DNA from: Alphaproteobacteria bacterium
Lineage (GTDB): Bacteria > Pseudomonadota > Alphaproteobacteria > Micavibrionales > UBA1664
DNA: 10,372 nt
Direction: 5' to 3'
Assembly (NCBI GenBank): GCA_030427215.1
Contig: JAUHXB010000027.1
Span: 1 to 10,372 of the forward strand
Shown here piece after piece: positions 1 through 6,311 of this stretch (position 1 is its first letter; each line of letters begins with the position of its first letter). A model generated the notes under the pieces. That model saw only the letters and a list, made by a program, of their open reading frames with translations. It had not been told where the DNA came from and ran no database searches. The position numbers and the translations under genes were made by a program.

Positions 1-589
1 GAATTTAGATGCCGAACCACATGAGCTTGGTCCACATCCTGACACACAACACCCTATTTGGATGAAAAAAGGGCCGTATGGCGTTTATGTTGAGGTTGAT
101 CACGAAGACCCAGAAAAAAAACCGCGTAGGCAATCTCTACCCCAAGGCGTCACCCCCGCCGATATGACATTGGAAAAGGCGATAGATTTGCTTCGTCTTC
201 CACGCGTGATTGGAAATCATCCTGAAACGGATTTGGAGATTGAGGCCTCAATCGGGCGATTTGGCCCTTACCTAAAATATGATGGTGATTTTATATCTCT
301 TAAAAAAGACGATGATGTTTTAACGGTGGGTATGAACCGCGCGGTTGAATTGATTGCGCAATATGAGGCAAAGAAAGAAGCTGAAAAAATCCGTGATGTT
401 GGTGAACACCCGAAAAAAGGTGAAATGATCACATTGGGTAAAAATCGATTTGGGTTATATGTGGTGATGGGCAAGAAAAAAGCCAAATTACCAAAAGGCA
501 CAAAAGACGATAAGGTCACGGTCGACATGGCAGTTGATGCATTATCACCCAAGAAAAAAGCACCTGCCAAAAAGAAAAAAGCGCCCTAA
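1..589 (+). CDS. topA: DNA topoisomerase I, C-terminal part (5' end outside window)
   Basis: This is the last 195 residues of type IA topoisomerase I, which relaxes negatively supercoiled DNA. The reading frame is open from base 2 with no start, so the catalytic toprim and active-site Tyr domains lie upstream of the window. What remains is the topoisomerase C-terminal repeat region: one repeat around KKGPYGVYVEV (visible residues 22-32), a second around IGRFGPYLKY (84-93) followed by LKKDDDVLTVGMNRAVELI (100-118), and a third around KNRFGLYVVMGKKKAKLPKG (147-166). The segment before the second repeat, IGNHPETDLEIEASIGRFGPY, is typical of alphaproteobacterial TopA. The protein ends in a basic Lys/Ala/Pro tail (KKKAPAKKKKAP), common in this family and presumably DNA-contacting. 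There is no zinc ribbon in the visible part. No hairpin plus T-run follows the stop. Identification is firm. Confidence 0.93.
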   Translation, partial: NLDAEPHELGPHPDTQHPIWMKKGPYGVYVEVDHEDPEKKPRRQSLPQGVTPADMTLEKAIDLLRLPRVIGNHPETDLEIEASIGRFGPYLKYDGDFISLKKDDDVLTVGMNRAVELIAQYEAKKEAEKIRDVGEHPKKGEMITLGKNRFGLYVVMGKKKAKLPKGTKDDKVTVDMAVDALSPKKKAPAKKKKAP

Positions 590-639
590 ATTTAAATCAA
601 AAGCCCCCTAAAATTTGCCTAAAGTCAAAACGATAGTCT

Positions 640-668
640 TTGCAATTTTTAACTCCCAGTCCTATACT
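640..668 (+). promoter_or_regulatory. Probable sigma-70-type promoter of the small exported protein gene
   Basis: A -35 box TTGCAA (640-645; 4 of 6 consensus bases) and a -10 box TATACT (663-668; 5 of 6) are separated by exactly 17 bases. Transcription would start near 675, leaving a leader of about 40 nt with a GGGAG ribosome-binding site (704-708) before the ATG at 717. This is the best-formed promoter in the window. It is a prediction from base pattern only. Confidence 0.6.
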
Positions 669-716
669 TAAAACTATACATAATAAGAATAATTCTCAGG
701 GGTGGGAGTGAGGAAT

Positions 717-1001
717 ATGAAATATCACATTATATTGGTGTATGCGGCTATGGTCGCTGTAATGGTGTTAATGCCGATGAATAGTACGGTGACGGCCTCG
801 TCGGCATTATTAGACGATTTTTATCAGGCCTACCCTGCGCCCGTAACAAAACCGTATATATGTCTTCAGCCACAAGGATTTCCAGATGAAAATATTAATC
901 AAAAACAAGCGGCGGCTGCAGCGCTGGGTCTTTACCTTGGGTTGAAAAAAGCAACAGCGCCAAAAGATGAAACAGATTCTGTAAACATGCTTTGCATTTG
1001 A
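717..1001 (+). CDS. Small exported protein of unknown function (94 aa)
   Basis: I do not recognise this family. The ATG at 717 is preferred over an in-frame GTG at 702 because GGGAG (704-708) lies 8 bases upstream of it. The protein opens with a classic signal peptide: MKYH, a hydrophobic core (about residues 5-22), then a small-residue stretch TVTASSA giving plausible signal peptidase I sites near residues 28-30. The mature part would be about 65 residues, with an aromatic/proline-rich start (DDFYQAYPAPVTKPYICL), an Ala-rich hydrophobic segment (AAAAALGLYLGLKK, 65-78) and exactly two cysteines in the mature part (C49 and C93, the second one residue from the C-terminal end), which could form a disulfide in the periplasm. 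No lipobox is seen. It has its own promoter and terminator, so it is probably expressed alone. The protein-coding call is well supported; function is unknown. Confidence 0.7.
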   Translation: MKYHIILVYAAMVAVMVLMPMNSTVTASSALLDDFYQAYPAPVTKPYICLQPQGFPDENINQKQAAAAALGLYLGLKKATAPKDETDSVNMLCI

Positions 1002-1050
1002 TAGAAAGGTTGCCCCCTTACTTTAATTTCTTATCGAATGCTGCCTCTCG

Positions 1051-1083
1051 CCCCTTCCCTTTTACAAAGGGGAGGGGTTTTTT
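1051..1083 (+). terminator. Rho-independent terminator after the small exported protein
   Basis: A 12-bp stem is formed by CCCCTTCCCTTT (1051-1062) and AAAGGGGAGGGG (1066-1077), with one G-T wobble and a three-base loop TAC, followed directly by six T residues (1078-1083). The T-run is only on the plus-strand side of the stem, so it terminates the gene ending at 1001 rather than the convergent cysS, whose stop is at 1087-1089. Confidence 0.9.
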
Positions 1084-1086
1084 ACA

Positions 1087-2406
1087 TTACAGCTTGGTCC
1101 ATGATGTCCCATCAGGACCATCATGAATGTCGATTGCCATGTCTTTTAATTGATCGCGAATTTGATCGGCCTTTGCGAAATCTTTATCGGCTCTGGCCTG
1201 ATTACGTTGTGCGATTAAATCATCGATATGGCCTGCATCAATGGTCATTATTTCAAACCATTCATCATATGAATGATTCAATACACCAAATAGGGTGGCA
1301 GATGATTTTAAAAATTCGGGCCTGTTTTTGGCGATATCATGCAAGTGAGATAAGGCCAATGGTGTGTTCAAATCGTCTGATAGTGCAGATAAAACGGTAT
1401 CGTCAACATCATCATTTTGTGAGGTATCGTTGATAATTCTATACCACTTATCCAATGTTTTTTTGGATTGATCTAACAAATTTGCTGTCCAATCAAAGGG
1501 CTGTCTGTAATGGGTTGAGAGCATGGCCAGTCGAATGGCTTCGCCTTTCATACCATCACGAATAAGGTCATGCACTAATAAAACATTACCAATTGATTTC
1601 GACATTTTTTCGCCTTCGACCGTGACAAATCCGTTATGAACCCAATATCTGGCAAATTGTCCTCCATCATTGGCACAGCATGATTGGGCAATTTCATTTT
1701 CGTGATGCGGGAATGTTAAGTCTATCCCACCACCATGGATGTCAAACACATCCCCCAAAAATGCCTTGGCCATGACGGAACATTCAATATGCCATCCGGG
1801 GCGCCCTCTGCCCCACGGACTATCCCATCCGGGCTGATCATCTGTTGAGGGTTTCCACAAAATAAAATCAGCGGGGTCACGCTTATAGGGCGCGACCTCA
1901 ACCCGCGCACCCGCTATTTGATCTTCACGATTGCGTCCAGATAAGTGACCATAATCATCATAAGAGGGAACATGAAATAAAACATGCCCATCCTTTTCAT
2001 AGGCATTATTATTTGTAATTAATGTTTCAATCATCGCGATCATACCCTCGACATGATCGGTGGCCTTTGGTTGAATGGTTGGTTTCGATACGCCTAAAGA
2101 CGCCATATCCTGATTATAAATATCAGTATATTTTTCAGTGATAATTGATATGGGCTCTCCCGCCTTTTTGGCGGCTTCAATGATTTTGTCTTCTATATCC
2201 GTGATATTGGCCACATGTGTGACCTTTGGGTATAAATGGGACAAAACACGTTTAAGCGTATCAAATACAATAGGGGGGCGCGCATTGCCGATGTGAGCGT
2301 AGCTGTATACCGTAGGTCCACACACATACATCTTGATGTGATTAGGATCAATTGGAACAAAATCTTCTTTGGCTCGAGAGAGGCTGTTATAAATTTTTAA
2401 GGTCAT
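1087..2406 (-). CDS. cysS: Cysteinyl-tRNA synthetase
   Basis: This class I aminoacyl-tRNA synthetase charges tRNA-Cys with cysteine using ATP in the cytoplasm. The 439-residue product shows every signature of the family: CGPTVYSYAHIGNAR (residues 29-43) carrying the HIGH-type motif HIGN (38-41); the zinc-binding set C29, C209 (WHIECS), H234 and E238 (HHENE), matching the positions known in the E. coli enzyme; and the KMSKS loop (267-271). The C-terminal helical region includes SDDLNTPLAL and ends with the conserved segment around NQARADKDFAKADQIRDQL. It is about 20 residues shorter than the E. coli enzyme (461 aa) but looks complete. It is the last gene of a minus-strand run, starting 9 bases after the stop of the preceding gene, so it is probably cotranscribed with it. 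No Shine-Dalgarno sequence is visible before its ATG. Confidence 0.97.
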   Translation of the reverse strand: MTLKIYNSLSRAKEDFVPIDPNHIKMYVCGPTVYSYAHIGNARPPIVFDTLKRVLSHLYPKVTHVANITDIEDKIIEAAKKAGEPISIITEKYTDIYNQDMASLGVSKPTIQPKATDHVEGMIAMIETLITNNNAYEKDGHVLFHVPSYDDYGHLSGRNREDQIAGARVEVAPYKRDPADFILWKPSTDDQPGWDSPWGRGRPGWHIECSVMAKAFLGDVFDIHGGGIDLTFPHHENEIAQSCCANDGGQFARYWVHNGFVTVEGEKMSKSIGNVLLVHDLIRDGMKGEAIRLAMLSTHYRQPFDWTANLLDQSKKTLDKWYRIINDTSQNDDVDDTVLSALSDDLNTPLALSHLHDIAKNRPEFLKSSATLFGVLNHSYDEWFEIMTIDAGHIDDLIAQRNQARADKDFAKADQIRDQLKDMAIDIHDGPDGTSWTKL

Positions 2407-2415
2407 AGACGCAGA

Positions 2416-2892
2416 TTATTGCATTGCGTTAATTTTTTCTACCGTCTTTTGAATCGAATCCAGAAAACCATTCCCTTTTAAAAGAATAATATGGTCATAA
2501 CCTTGATCAATAATCTTTTGGAGTGATTCAATAAGAAAATTAACGGTTTCGATGTCAACATCCTGATGGTCATCATCCAGATAGGTAAATCTTTTTTTGA
2601 CCTTTGGTTTTGATGCGCCATAAGCCGTTAACGCTTTTGAAACTTTGGGATCAGATACAGGGTTTAGTGATTGATCAGGGCTATCTGTATTTTTCTTTAA
2701 ACCCTCTAAAAAAATGATGATTGATTCGATTGAGATATCTGCGGTGTCCTGTGAATCAGAGTCATCTGTGTTATTTTTATGATTAGATCCTTTGTGATAG
2801 TCAGGATCATGCCCTTTAATGAAATCATGAGTGTCAGATTTTTCGGCTTTTTTAAAAAATAGGGCTTGCTTTGCCGGTTCAATCCTATCCAT
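2416..2892 (-). CDS. Unrecognised acidic, hydrophilic protein (158 aa) upstream of cysS
   Basis: I do not recognise this protein. It has no signal peptide or membrane segment and is probably cytoplasmic. The N-terminal third is very polar and rich in Asp, Ser, His, Lys and Asn (residues 17-52), so likely disordered. Two helical-looking segments follow that resemble each other without gaps: ISIESIIIFLEGLKK (53-67) and VDIETVNFLIESLQK (112-126). Between them is a basic patch (SKPKVKKRF, 94-102). A final segment, GYDHIILLKGNGFLDSIQKTVEKI, is alternately hydrophobic and ends near the C-terminus. The gene lies 9 bases from its upstream and 9 bases from its downstream neighbour on the same strand, which suggests an operon with cysS. 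No clear Shine-Dalgarno precedes the ATG. The clean frame and tight spacing support a real gene; the function is unknown. Confidence 0.7.
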   Translation of the reverse strand: MDRIEPAKQALFFKKAEKSDTHDFIKGHDPDYHKGSNHKNNTDDSDSQDTADISIESIIIFLEGLKKNTDSPDQSLNPVSDPKVSKALTAYGASKPKVKKRFTYLDDDHQDVDIETVNFLIESLQKIIDQGYDHIILLKGNGFLDSIQKTVEKINAMQ

Positions 2893-2901
2893 AGCTGTTT
2901 T

Positions 2902-3663
2902 TTATTCTTTTACGAATAAGTCCTCTATATTTTCATTATCCTCTGGTGAATACCATGGGGCACGGTAAAACCATAGCAATCTTTTATTATCAATTGAATC
3001 ATTCCAAAGACGGAATTCAGCAACACGCGCAAACATGAGCCACATATCTTTATCATTAATGTTGAGCGGTTCTTTCGTATCAGCAAATGTAGGTATTAAA
3101 ACGAATTCAGCAATGGCTTCTCCACTTCCACTTATGGCCTCAAAAAAAGCCTCTGCACGAGGCTTTGAAAGTTGAAGGTGAGAGAATTTTTCAATATTTT
3201 CAGGAACAATTCCAACGTTGTATCCATACATATTGAACTTAAAAAAAGTCTTATCATGAAATTCATCAAACACAATTAGATCTTGCAGGCTGCTATATTC
3301 GTCACCTTTAATACGGGTATGAACAATAATGGGTTTCTTTTCGTCGTGCAGATTAAAGTTATTCCCAATTCTGTTGTATTCTGAAAACAAAACGGCGGAT
3401 TTATCAATATCTTGTGCCTTTTGATAGAAGGGGCTTAGTTTCGCAAAGGTTTCCACATCAACAGTGTTACTAGCGAGTTTAATTTGTGTAAAGATAACCT
3501 TTTCAGGATGCGTTTTTCTATATTGCTTCACAGCCGGTAAAATGGAGCTTTCGGATATTTTTTGAGTATTCGACAATCCTTGAACCGGTGGTAAAGTATC
3601 ATTGGAATACACGTTGTTTGAAAAACCTATAACGATTGCCAGAAGAAGGATAGAAAAACGCAT
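2902..3663 (-). CDS. Exported protein of unknown function (253 aa)
   Basis: The N-terminus is a signal peptide: MRF, a hydrophobic core SILLLAIVIGF (4-14), then a probable cleavage after S20 (NNVYS|NDT), so the mature protein is likely periplasmic. I do not recognise the family with confidence; from memory the DUF4852 group of secreted bacterial proteins is a possible home, to be tested by a profile search. The mature part is soluble-looking, with no further membrane segment and no cysteine. The later part contains AEAFFEAISGSGEAIAEFVL and a conserved-looking KDMWLMFARVAEFRLWND stretch, with a Trp/Tyr-rich end (LLWFYRAPWYSPEDNEN). It is the first gene of the minus-strand run leading into cysS. 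A TATAAT hexamer on this strand (3684-3689) about 20 bases before the ATG could be its -10 box, but no good -35 or Shine-Dalgarno is seen. Confidence 0.75.
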   Translation of the reverse strand: MRFSILLLAIVIGFSNNVYSNDTLPPVQGLSNTQKISESSILPAVKQYRKTHPEKVIFTQIKLASNTVDVETFAKLSPFYQKAQDIDKSAVLFSEYNRIGNNFNLHDEKKPIIVHTRIKGDEYSSLQDLIVFDEFHDKTFFKFNMYGYNVGIVPENIEKFSHLQLSKPRAEAFFEAISGSGEAIAEFVLIPTFADTKEPLNINDKDMWLMFARVAEFRLWNDSIDNKRLLWFYRAPWYSPEDNENIEDLFVKE

Positions 3664-3742
3664 ATTATTGAAACTTAAAATTGATTATATTTAAATACGA
3701 TAATGATATGTATTCACTAAAATGTCAAACAAAGGAAAGACT

Positions 3743-4282
3743 ATGAAAGATCAGGATTTTTCACTGTGGGACAAAATAAAAAAAACAATTCGTCCAATTC
3801 ACCCTCAATCTGAAAAGGCACAGGACAGAAAACAAGTTAAACGACTTGTCAAAACCATCGAAAAAAAGCCTGTTCCGCCGAGGACAAAAACAACGATCCC
3901 GTCTTCGGATTTACAGAAACCAATTTTGGATAAGAAAACAGTTAAAAATATTCGCAGAGGAAAAATTATTATTGATGCCCGGCTAGATCTGCATGGCATG
4001 ACACAGGATCGCGCAGAAGTTGCCCTCAAAAATTTTATTATGCGCTGTTTTAATCAGCATAAAAAATGTGTTTTGGTGATTACAGGGAAAGGTACAAATT
4101 CAAAAGCGGATGACGATGTCTTTTCATCAAAACGTGATGGCGTTGGTATTTTAAAAACACGTTTTCCCGATTGGATATCAAAACCGCCCCTTAATAGTAT
4201 GGTTTCTGGGTATGCGGAGGCGGGGGAATCTCATGGTGGAGCAGGTGCTTATTATTTATATTTAAAAAAACCATCACTTTGA
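3743..4282 (+). CDS. Smr-domain protein (putative DNA/RNA nuclease, 179 aa)
   Basis: The C-terminal half is an Smr domain, the fold shared with the C-terminus of MutS2 and with small nicking or RNA-cleaving endonucleases. It shows the two hallmark motifs, LDLHG (81-85) and TGKG (114-117), and the closing HGGAGAYYLYLKK (164-176). The N-terminal half is basic, Lys/Pro-rich and probably disordered, a layout common in alphaproteobacterial Smr proteins. I chose the ATG at 3743 because AAGGA (3732-3736) sits 6 bases upstream; an in-frame ATG at 3722 would add seven residues and has no ribosome-binding site. The gene diverges from the unknown exported gene at 3663 and stands alone on the plus strand, ending 34 bases before a convergent gene. 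Family assignment is firm; the biological substrate is not known from sequence. Confidence 0.92.
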   Translation: MKDQDFSLWDKIKKTIRPIHPQSEKAQDRKQVKRLVKTIEKKPVPPRTKTTIPSSDLQKPILDKKTVKNIRRGKIIIDARLDLHGMTQDRAEVALKNFIMRCFNQHKKCVLVITGKGTNSKADDDVFSSKRDGVGILKTRFPDWISKPPLNSMVSGYAEAGESHGGAGAYYLYLKKPSL

Positions 4283-4316
4283 ATTTATTGTGTTCGTGGA
4301 TCCATGGTCATGTGAA

Positions 4317-4691
4317 TTAACTCTCTTCTTTTAATGCAATTTGACAATGAGGCGCATGTTTAAATTTCCAAGTGGCAAATAATTGATATACAATTTTTGC
4401 CACTTGCCTGATGATTGGAAGCGAGACAAATAATCCCAGAAACCGCCAATATTTCAACTGCTTCCATATAAGCATGAACGCGTCGGCCCCCTTATGAATT
4501 TGACCGGAATTGTCAAAGGCGTGAAGTGTTTTAAGGGCTTCTACCCTTGTCAGATTTAAATTTTTTAAAAATGTGTCGCTAAGATTTTTTATATTCAACC
4601 ATTCAAAACGGTTTTGGGGTGAGATTGTTTTATAATATTCAATTTCACGAGAACATAAATCACATTGCCCGTCATAAACGACTTTAATCAT
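4317..4691 (-). CDS. DCC-family thiol-disulfide oxidoreductase-like protein (DUF393)
   Basis: The N-terminus VVYDGQCDLCSREIEYY (residues 4-20) is the defining motif of the DCC/DUF393 family: a DGxCxxC signature with the CxxC at 10-13, in a thioredoxin-like fold. A second family feature, GADAFMLIWKQL (68-79), follows the predicted strand region. The C-terminal part (82-106) has aromatic and hydrophobic residues but no clear membrane span. The family is annotated as putative thiol-disulfide oxidoreductase from the CxxC; in most members the reaction has not been shown. The open frame extends upstream to a TTG at 4712, but the ATG at 4691 is the natural start for the family, with AAGG about 10 bases upstream. 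It lies 73 bases downstream of tRNA-Lys on the same strand with no evident terminator between, so read-through expression is possible. Confidence 0.88.
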   Translation of the reverse strand: MIKVVYDGQCDLCSREIEYYKTISPQNRFEWLNIKNLSDTFLKNLNLTRVEALKTLHAFDNSGQIHKGADAFMLIWKQLKYWRFLGLFVSLPIIRQVAKIVYQLFATWKFKHAPHCQIALKEES

Positions 4692-4764
4692 ATTCAAATA
4701 GCCTTTTGTCAAAGTATGATTATGAGATAGGGGTTTCTTAGAAATAATCCAGAATTAATTGAAA

Positions 4765-4840
4765 TGGTGACCGCGCAGGGACTCGAACCCTGGACCAACT
4801 GGTTAAAAGCCAGTTGCTCTACCAACTGAGCTACACGGTC
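4765..4840 (-). tRNA. tRNA-Lys (anticodon UUU)
   Basis: The minus strand folds into a full 76-nt cloverleaf. The acceptor stem pairs GACCGTG with CGCGGTC (one G-T pair), the D arm contains AGTTGGTAGA, and the T arm is CAGGG-TTCGAGT-CCCTG. The anticodon stem ACTGG/CCAGT encloses the loop CTTTTAA, giving anticodon TTT (plus-strand positions 4805-4807). The discriminator is A (4768) and the CCA end is encoded (4765-4767). A promoter is visible immediately upstream. Confidence 0.97.
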
Positions 4841-4854
4841 ACATAATTTTCATG

Positions 4855-4884
4855 GTTATACAGTGATTGCCCCCTGTATATCAA
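4855..4884 (-). promoter_or_regulatory. Probable promoter of tRNA-Lys, overlapping the coaD stop codon
   Basis: Read on the minus strand, TTGATA (4884-4879) and TATAAC (4860-4855) are 18 bases apart, a good -35/-10 pair that would start transcription near 4848, about 8 bases before the tRNA 5' end. The coaD stop codon (4883-4881) lies inside the -35 box. A perfect 7-bp inverted repeat, TATACAG (4857-4863) and CTGTATA (4874-4880) with a 10-base spacer, occupies the space between and partly overlaps both boxes. Confidence 0.55.
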
Positions 4885-5375
4885 GTGTTTTTTTGTTTTA
4901 GTTGTTCTAAAACATTCGGCGTGACGAATTCTGATATGTTACCACCCAACTTTGAGATTTCCTTGATAAAAGATGAGGACACAAATTGCCATTTATCCGA
5001 AGACATTAAAAAGATGGTTTCGATATCAGGGGCAAGGCGGAAATTCATGCCCGTCATTTGAAATTCATATTCGAAATCTGATGATGCGCGCAATCCACGA
5101 AACATGGCCGATGCCTTATGATCGCGGGCAAAATCAACCAATAGGTTTTTAAAGCTGACAACCTCCATCGGGCAATATTTATTATGCATGTTGTCAATAT
5201 CGGTTTGCACCATGCCCATGCGTTCATCCAAATTAAAAAGAGGATTTTTACCTGGATTTTCTGCAACGCCGATAATCAATTTATCAACCAGCTTGCTGGC
5301 GCGTTCAATAATATGAAGATGCCCCTTTGTAATCGGGTCAAATGTTCCTGGATATATTCCAATACGGTGTGTCAT
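4881..5375 (-). CDS. coaD: Phosphopantetheine adenylyltransferase
   Basis: CoaD catalyses the penultimate step of coenzyme A synthesis, transferring AMP from ATP to 4'-phosphopantetheine to give dephospho-CoA in the cytoplasm. The 164-residue product has the expected length (159 in E. coli). It shows the nucleotidyltransferase N-terminus GIYPGTFDPITKGHL (6-20) with the (T/H)xGH motif as TKGH (16-19), FRGLRASSDFEYEFQM (92-107), and the ATP-binding SSSFIKE (133-139). The start is set by the context: ATG at 5375-5373 overlaps the ubiA stop TGA (5374-5372) as ATGA, which signals translational coupling. A longer frame with 12 extra residues is open upstream but would run into ubiA and lacks family support. 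It is probably cotranscribed with ubiA. Confidence 0.97.
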   Translation of the reverse strand: MTHRIGIYPGTFDPITKGHLHIIERASKLVDKLIIGVAENPGKNPLFNLDERMGMVQTDIDNMHNKYCPMEVVSFKNLLVDFARDHKASAMFRGLRASSDFEYEFQMTGMNFRLAPDIETIFLMSSDKWQFVSSSFIKEISKLGGNISEFVTPNVLEQLKQKNT

Positions 5376-6295
5376 AACGTTATCATATCCCATAGAATAA
5401 TAATCATACAAACCATTAATCCATAATATTGGTTAGATTTAAATCGTTGAAGAGAATTTTTTGGATTAGAAATATCCAGTGTTCGAACTTGCCATATCAG
5501 ATGCCCTAAAGGAACGATTATTAACAAGGCCGTCCATGATGGTTCTATCATTGAGAAAATCGCCCCTATCAATAACGTGAAATGCATAATATAAAATCCA
5601 TAAAGCGGAATGTTGATTGGGCCTTTGTAATATTCGGTTAAAAACCGTGCTGATGATTTGATGCCGATCATCATGTCATCATTGCGGTCTTGCATCGCGT
5701 AAATTGTGTCATATCCCAACGTCCAGAAAAATCCAGACGCGTATAGCGTCCATGCCTGCCAACTCAATTCACCAGTGACAGCACTCCATCCCATTAAGGC
5801 ACCTAAATTAAAGGTGAGCCCTAAAAATGCCTGCGGCCACCACGTGATCCGCTTCATCAAGGGATAGGCGACAATGAAGGCAATTGAAATAAAGCCAAGC
5901 AGAATAGTTAGGGAATTAAATTGCAATAAAATAACGAAGCCAAGGCTTAATAAGATCATCAAACATATGAAAGCCTGTTTGAATGATAAATCGCCATTGG
6001 CAAGAGGACGAGATTTTGTGCGCTCAACTTGTTTATCCAAATCGCGATCCCATAAATCGTTGACGATACATCCTGCGCTTCGCATGATAAGCGCGCCAAT
6101 GGCAAACAGGGTCAGTGCCTTCCATTCATCCATCCCCTCCGCCAGTAAAATGGCCCACCATCCTGGCAATAATAAAAGCCATGCTCCAATCGGGCGATCA
6201 AGGCGTGTTAAGTATATATATGGACGTATAGATGATGGAATGATCTCAACCCATCCTTTTTGTTTGATATCGGTGTGGCCTTGTGGTTTTTGCAT
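5372..6295 (-). CDS. ubiA: 4-hydroxybenzoate polyprenyltransferase
   Basis: UbiA attaches the polyprenyl tail to 4-hydroxybenzoate in the inner membrane, an early committed step of ubiquinone synthesis, so the organism probably makes ubiquinone. The 307-residue product has the two aspartate-rich Mg-diphosphate motifs of the family: NDLWDRDLD (79-87) and DTIYAMQDRNDD (196-207). About eight to nine hydrophobic segments are spread along the chain. LTRLDRPIGAWLLLLPGWW (29-47) is the typical N-terminal signature of the bacterial 4-hydroxybenzoate enzyme. I start it at the ATG at 6295. In-frame ATGs at 6313 and 6322 are open but overlap rsmE and add a hydrophobic MSFMILIIA not needed by the family. 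No Shine-Dalgarno is seen at any of them. The stop overlaps the coaD start. Confidence 0.94.
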   Translation of the reverse strand: MQKPQGHTDIKQKGWVEIIPSSIRPYIYLTRLDRPIGAWLLLLPGWWAILLAEGMDEWKALTLFAIGALIMRSAGCIVNDLWDRDLDKQVERTKSRPLANGDLSFKQAFICLMILLSLGFVILLQFNSLTILLGFISIAFIVAYPLMKRITWWPQAFLGLTFNLGALMGWSAVTGELSWQAWTLYASGFFWTLGYDTIYAMQDRNDDMMIGIKSSARFLTEYYKGPINIPLYGFYIMHFTLLIGAIFSMIEPSWTALLIIVPLGHLIWQVRTLDISNPKNSLQRFKSNQYYGLMVCMIIILWDMITL

Positions 6296-6298
6296 GGC

Positions 6299-6304
6299 TA
6301 TAAT
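6299..6304 (+). promoter_or_regulatory. rsmE: Candidate -10 box for rsmE (possible leaderless start)
   Basis: A perfect TATAAT hexamer lies 7 bases before the rsmE ATG at 6312, which would place transcription start at or next to the start codon. No recognisable -35 hexamer is found 16-18 bases upstream, and no Shine-Dalgarno precedes the ATG. Both facts fit a leaderless message but do not prove it; perfect TATAAT also occurs by chance in AT-rich DNA. Confidence 0.35.
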
Positions 6305-6311
6305 CAATATC

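Noticed and set aside
268..570. 100-codon open frame on the minus strand inside topA
   Set aside because: It is a shadow of topA in another frame, with no family resemblance and no ribosome-binding site.
4283..4316. Palindromes TGGATCCA and CCATGG between Smr and the DCC gene, considered as a terminator
   Set aside because: The palindromes are short, do not form a stem-loop with a usable loop, and have no T-run on either strand.
4692..4712. Seven-codon extension of the DCC-family protein from a TTG, and a TTGACA on the minus strand (revcomp of TGTCAA near 4707-4712)
   Set aside because: The ATG at 4691 matches the family start. The TTGACA would need a -10 inside the gene, where only GATTAA is found, so it is not a convincing promoter for this gene.
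5874..6311. Long open frame upstream of and in frame with rsmE, which would give a 379-aa protein
   Set aside because: The extra 146 codons are antisense to ubiA, whose motifs are unmistakable, and RsmE homologues begin near 6312.
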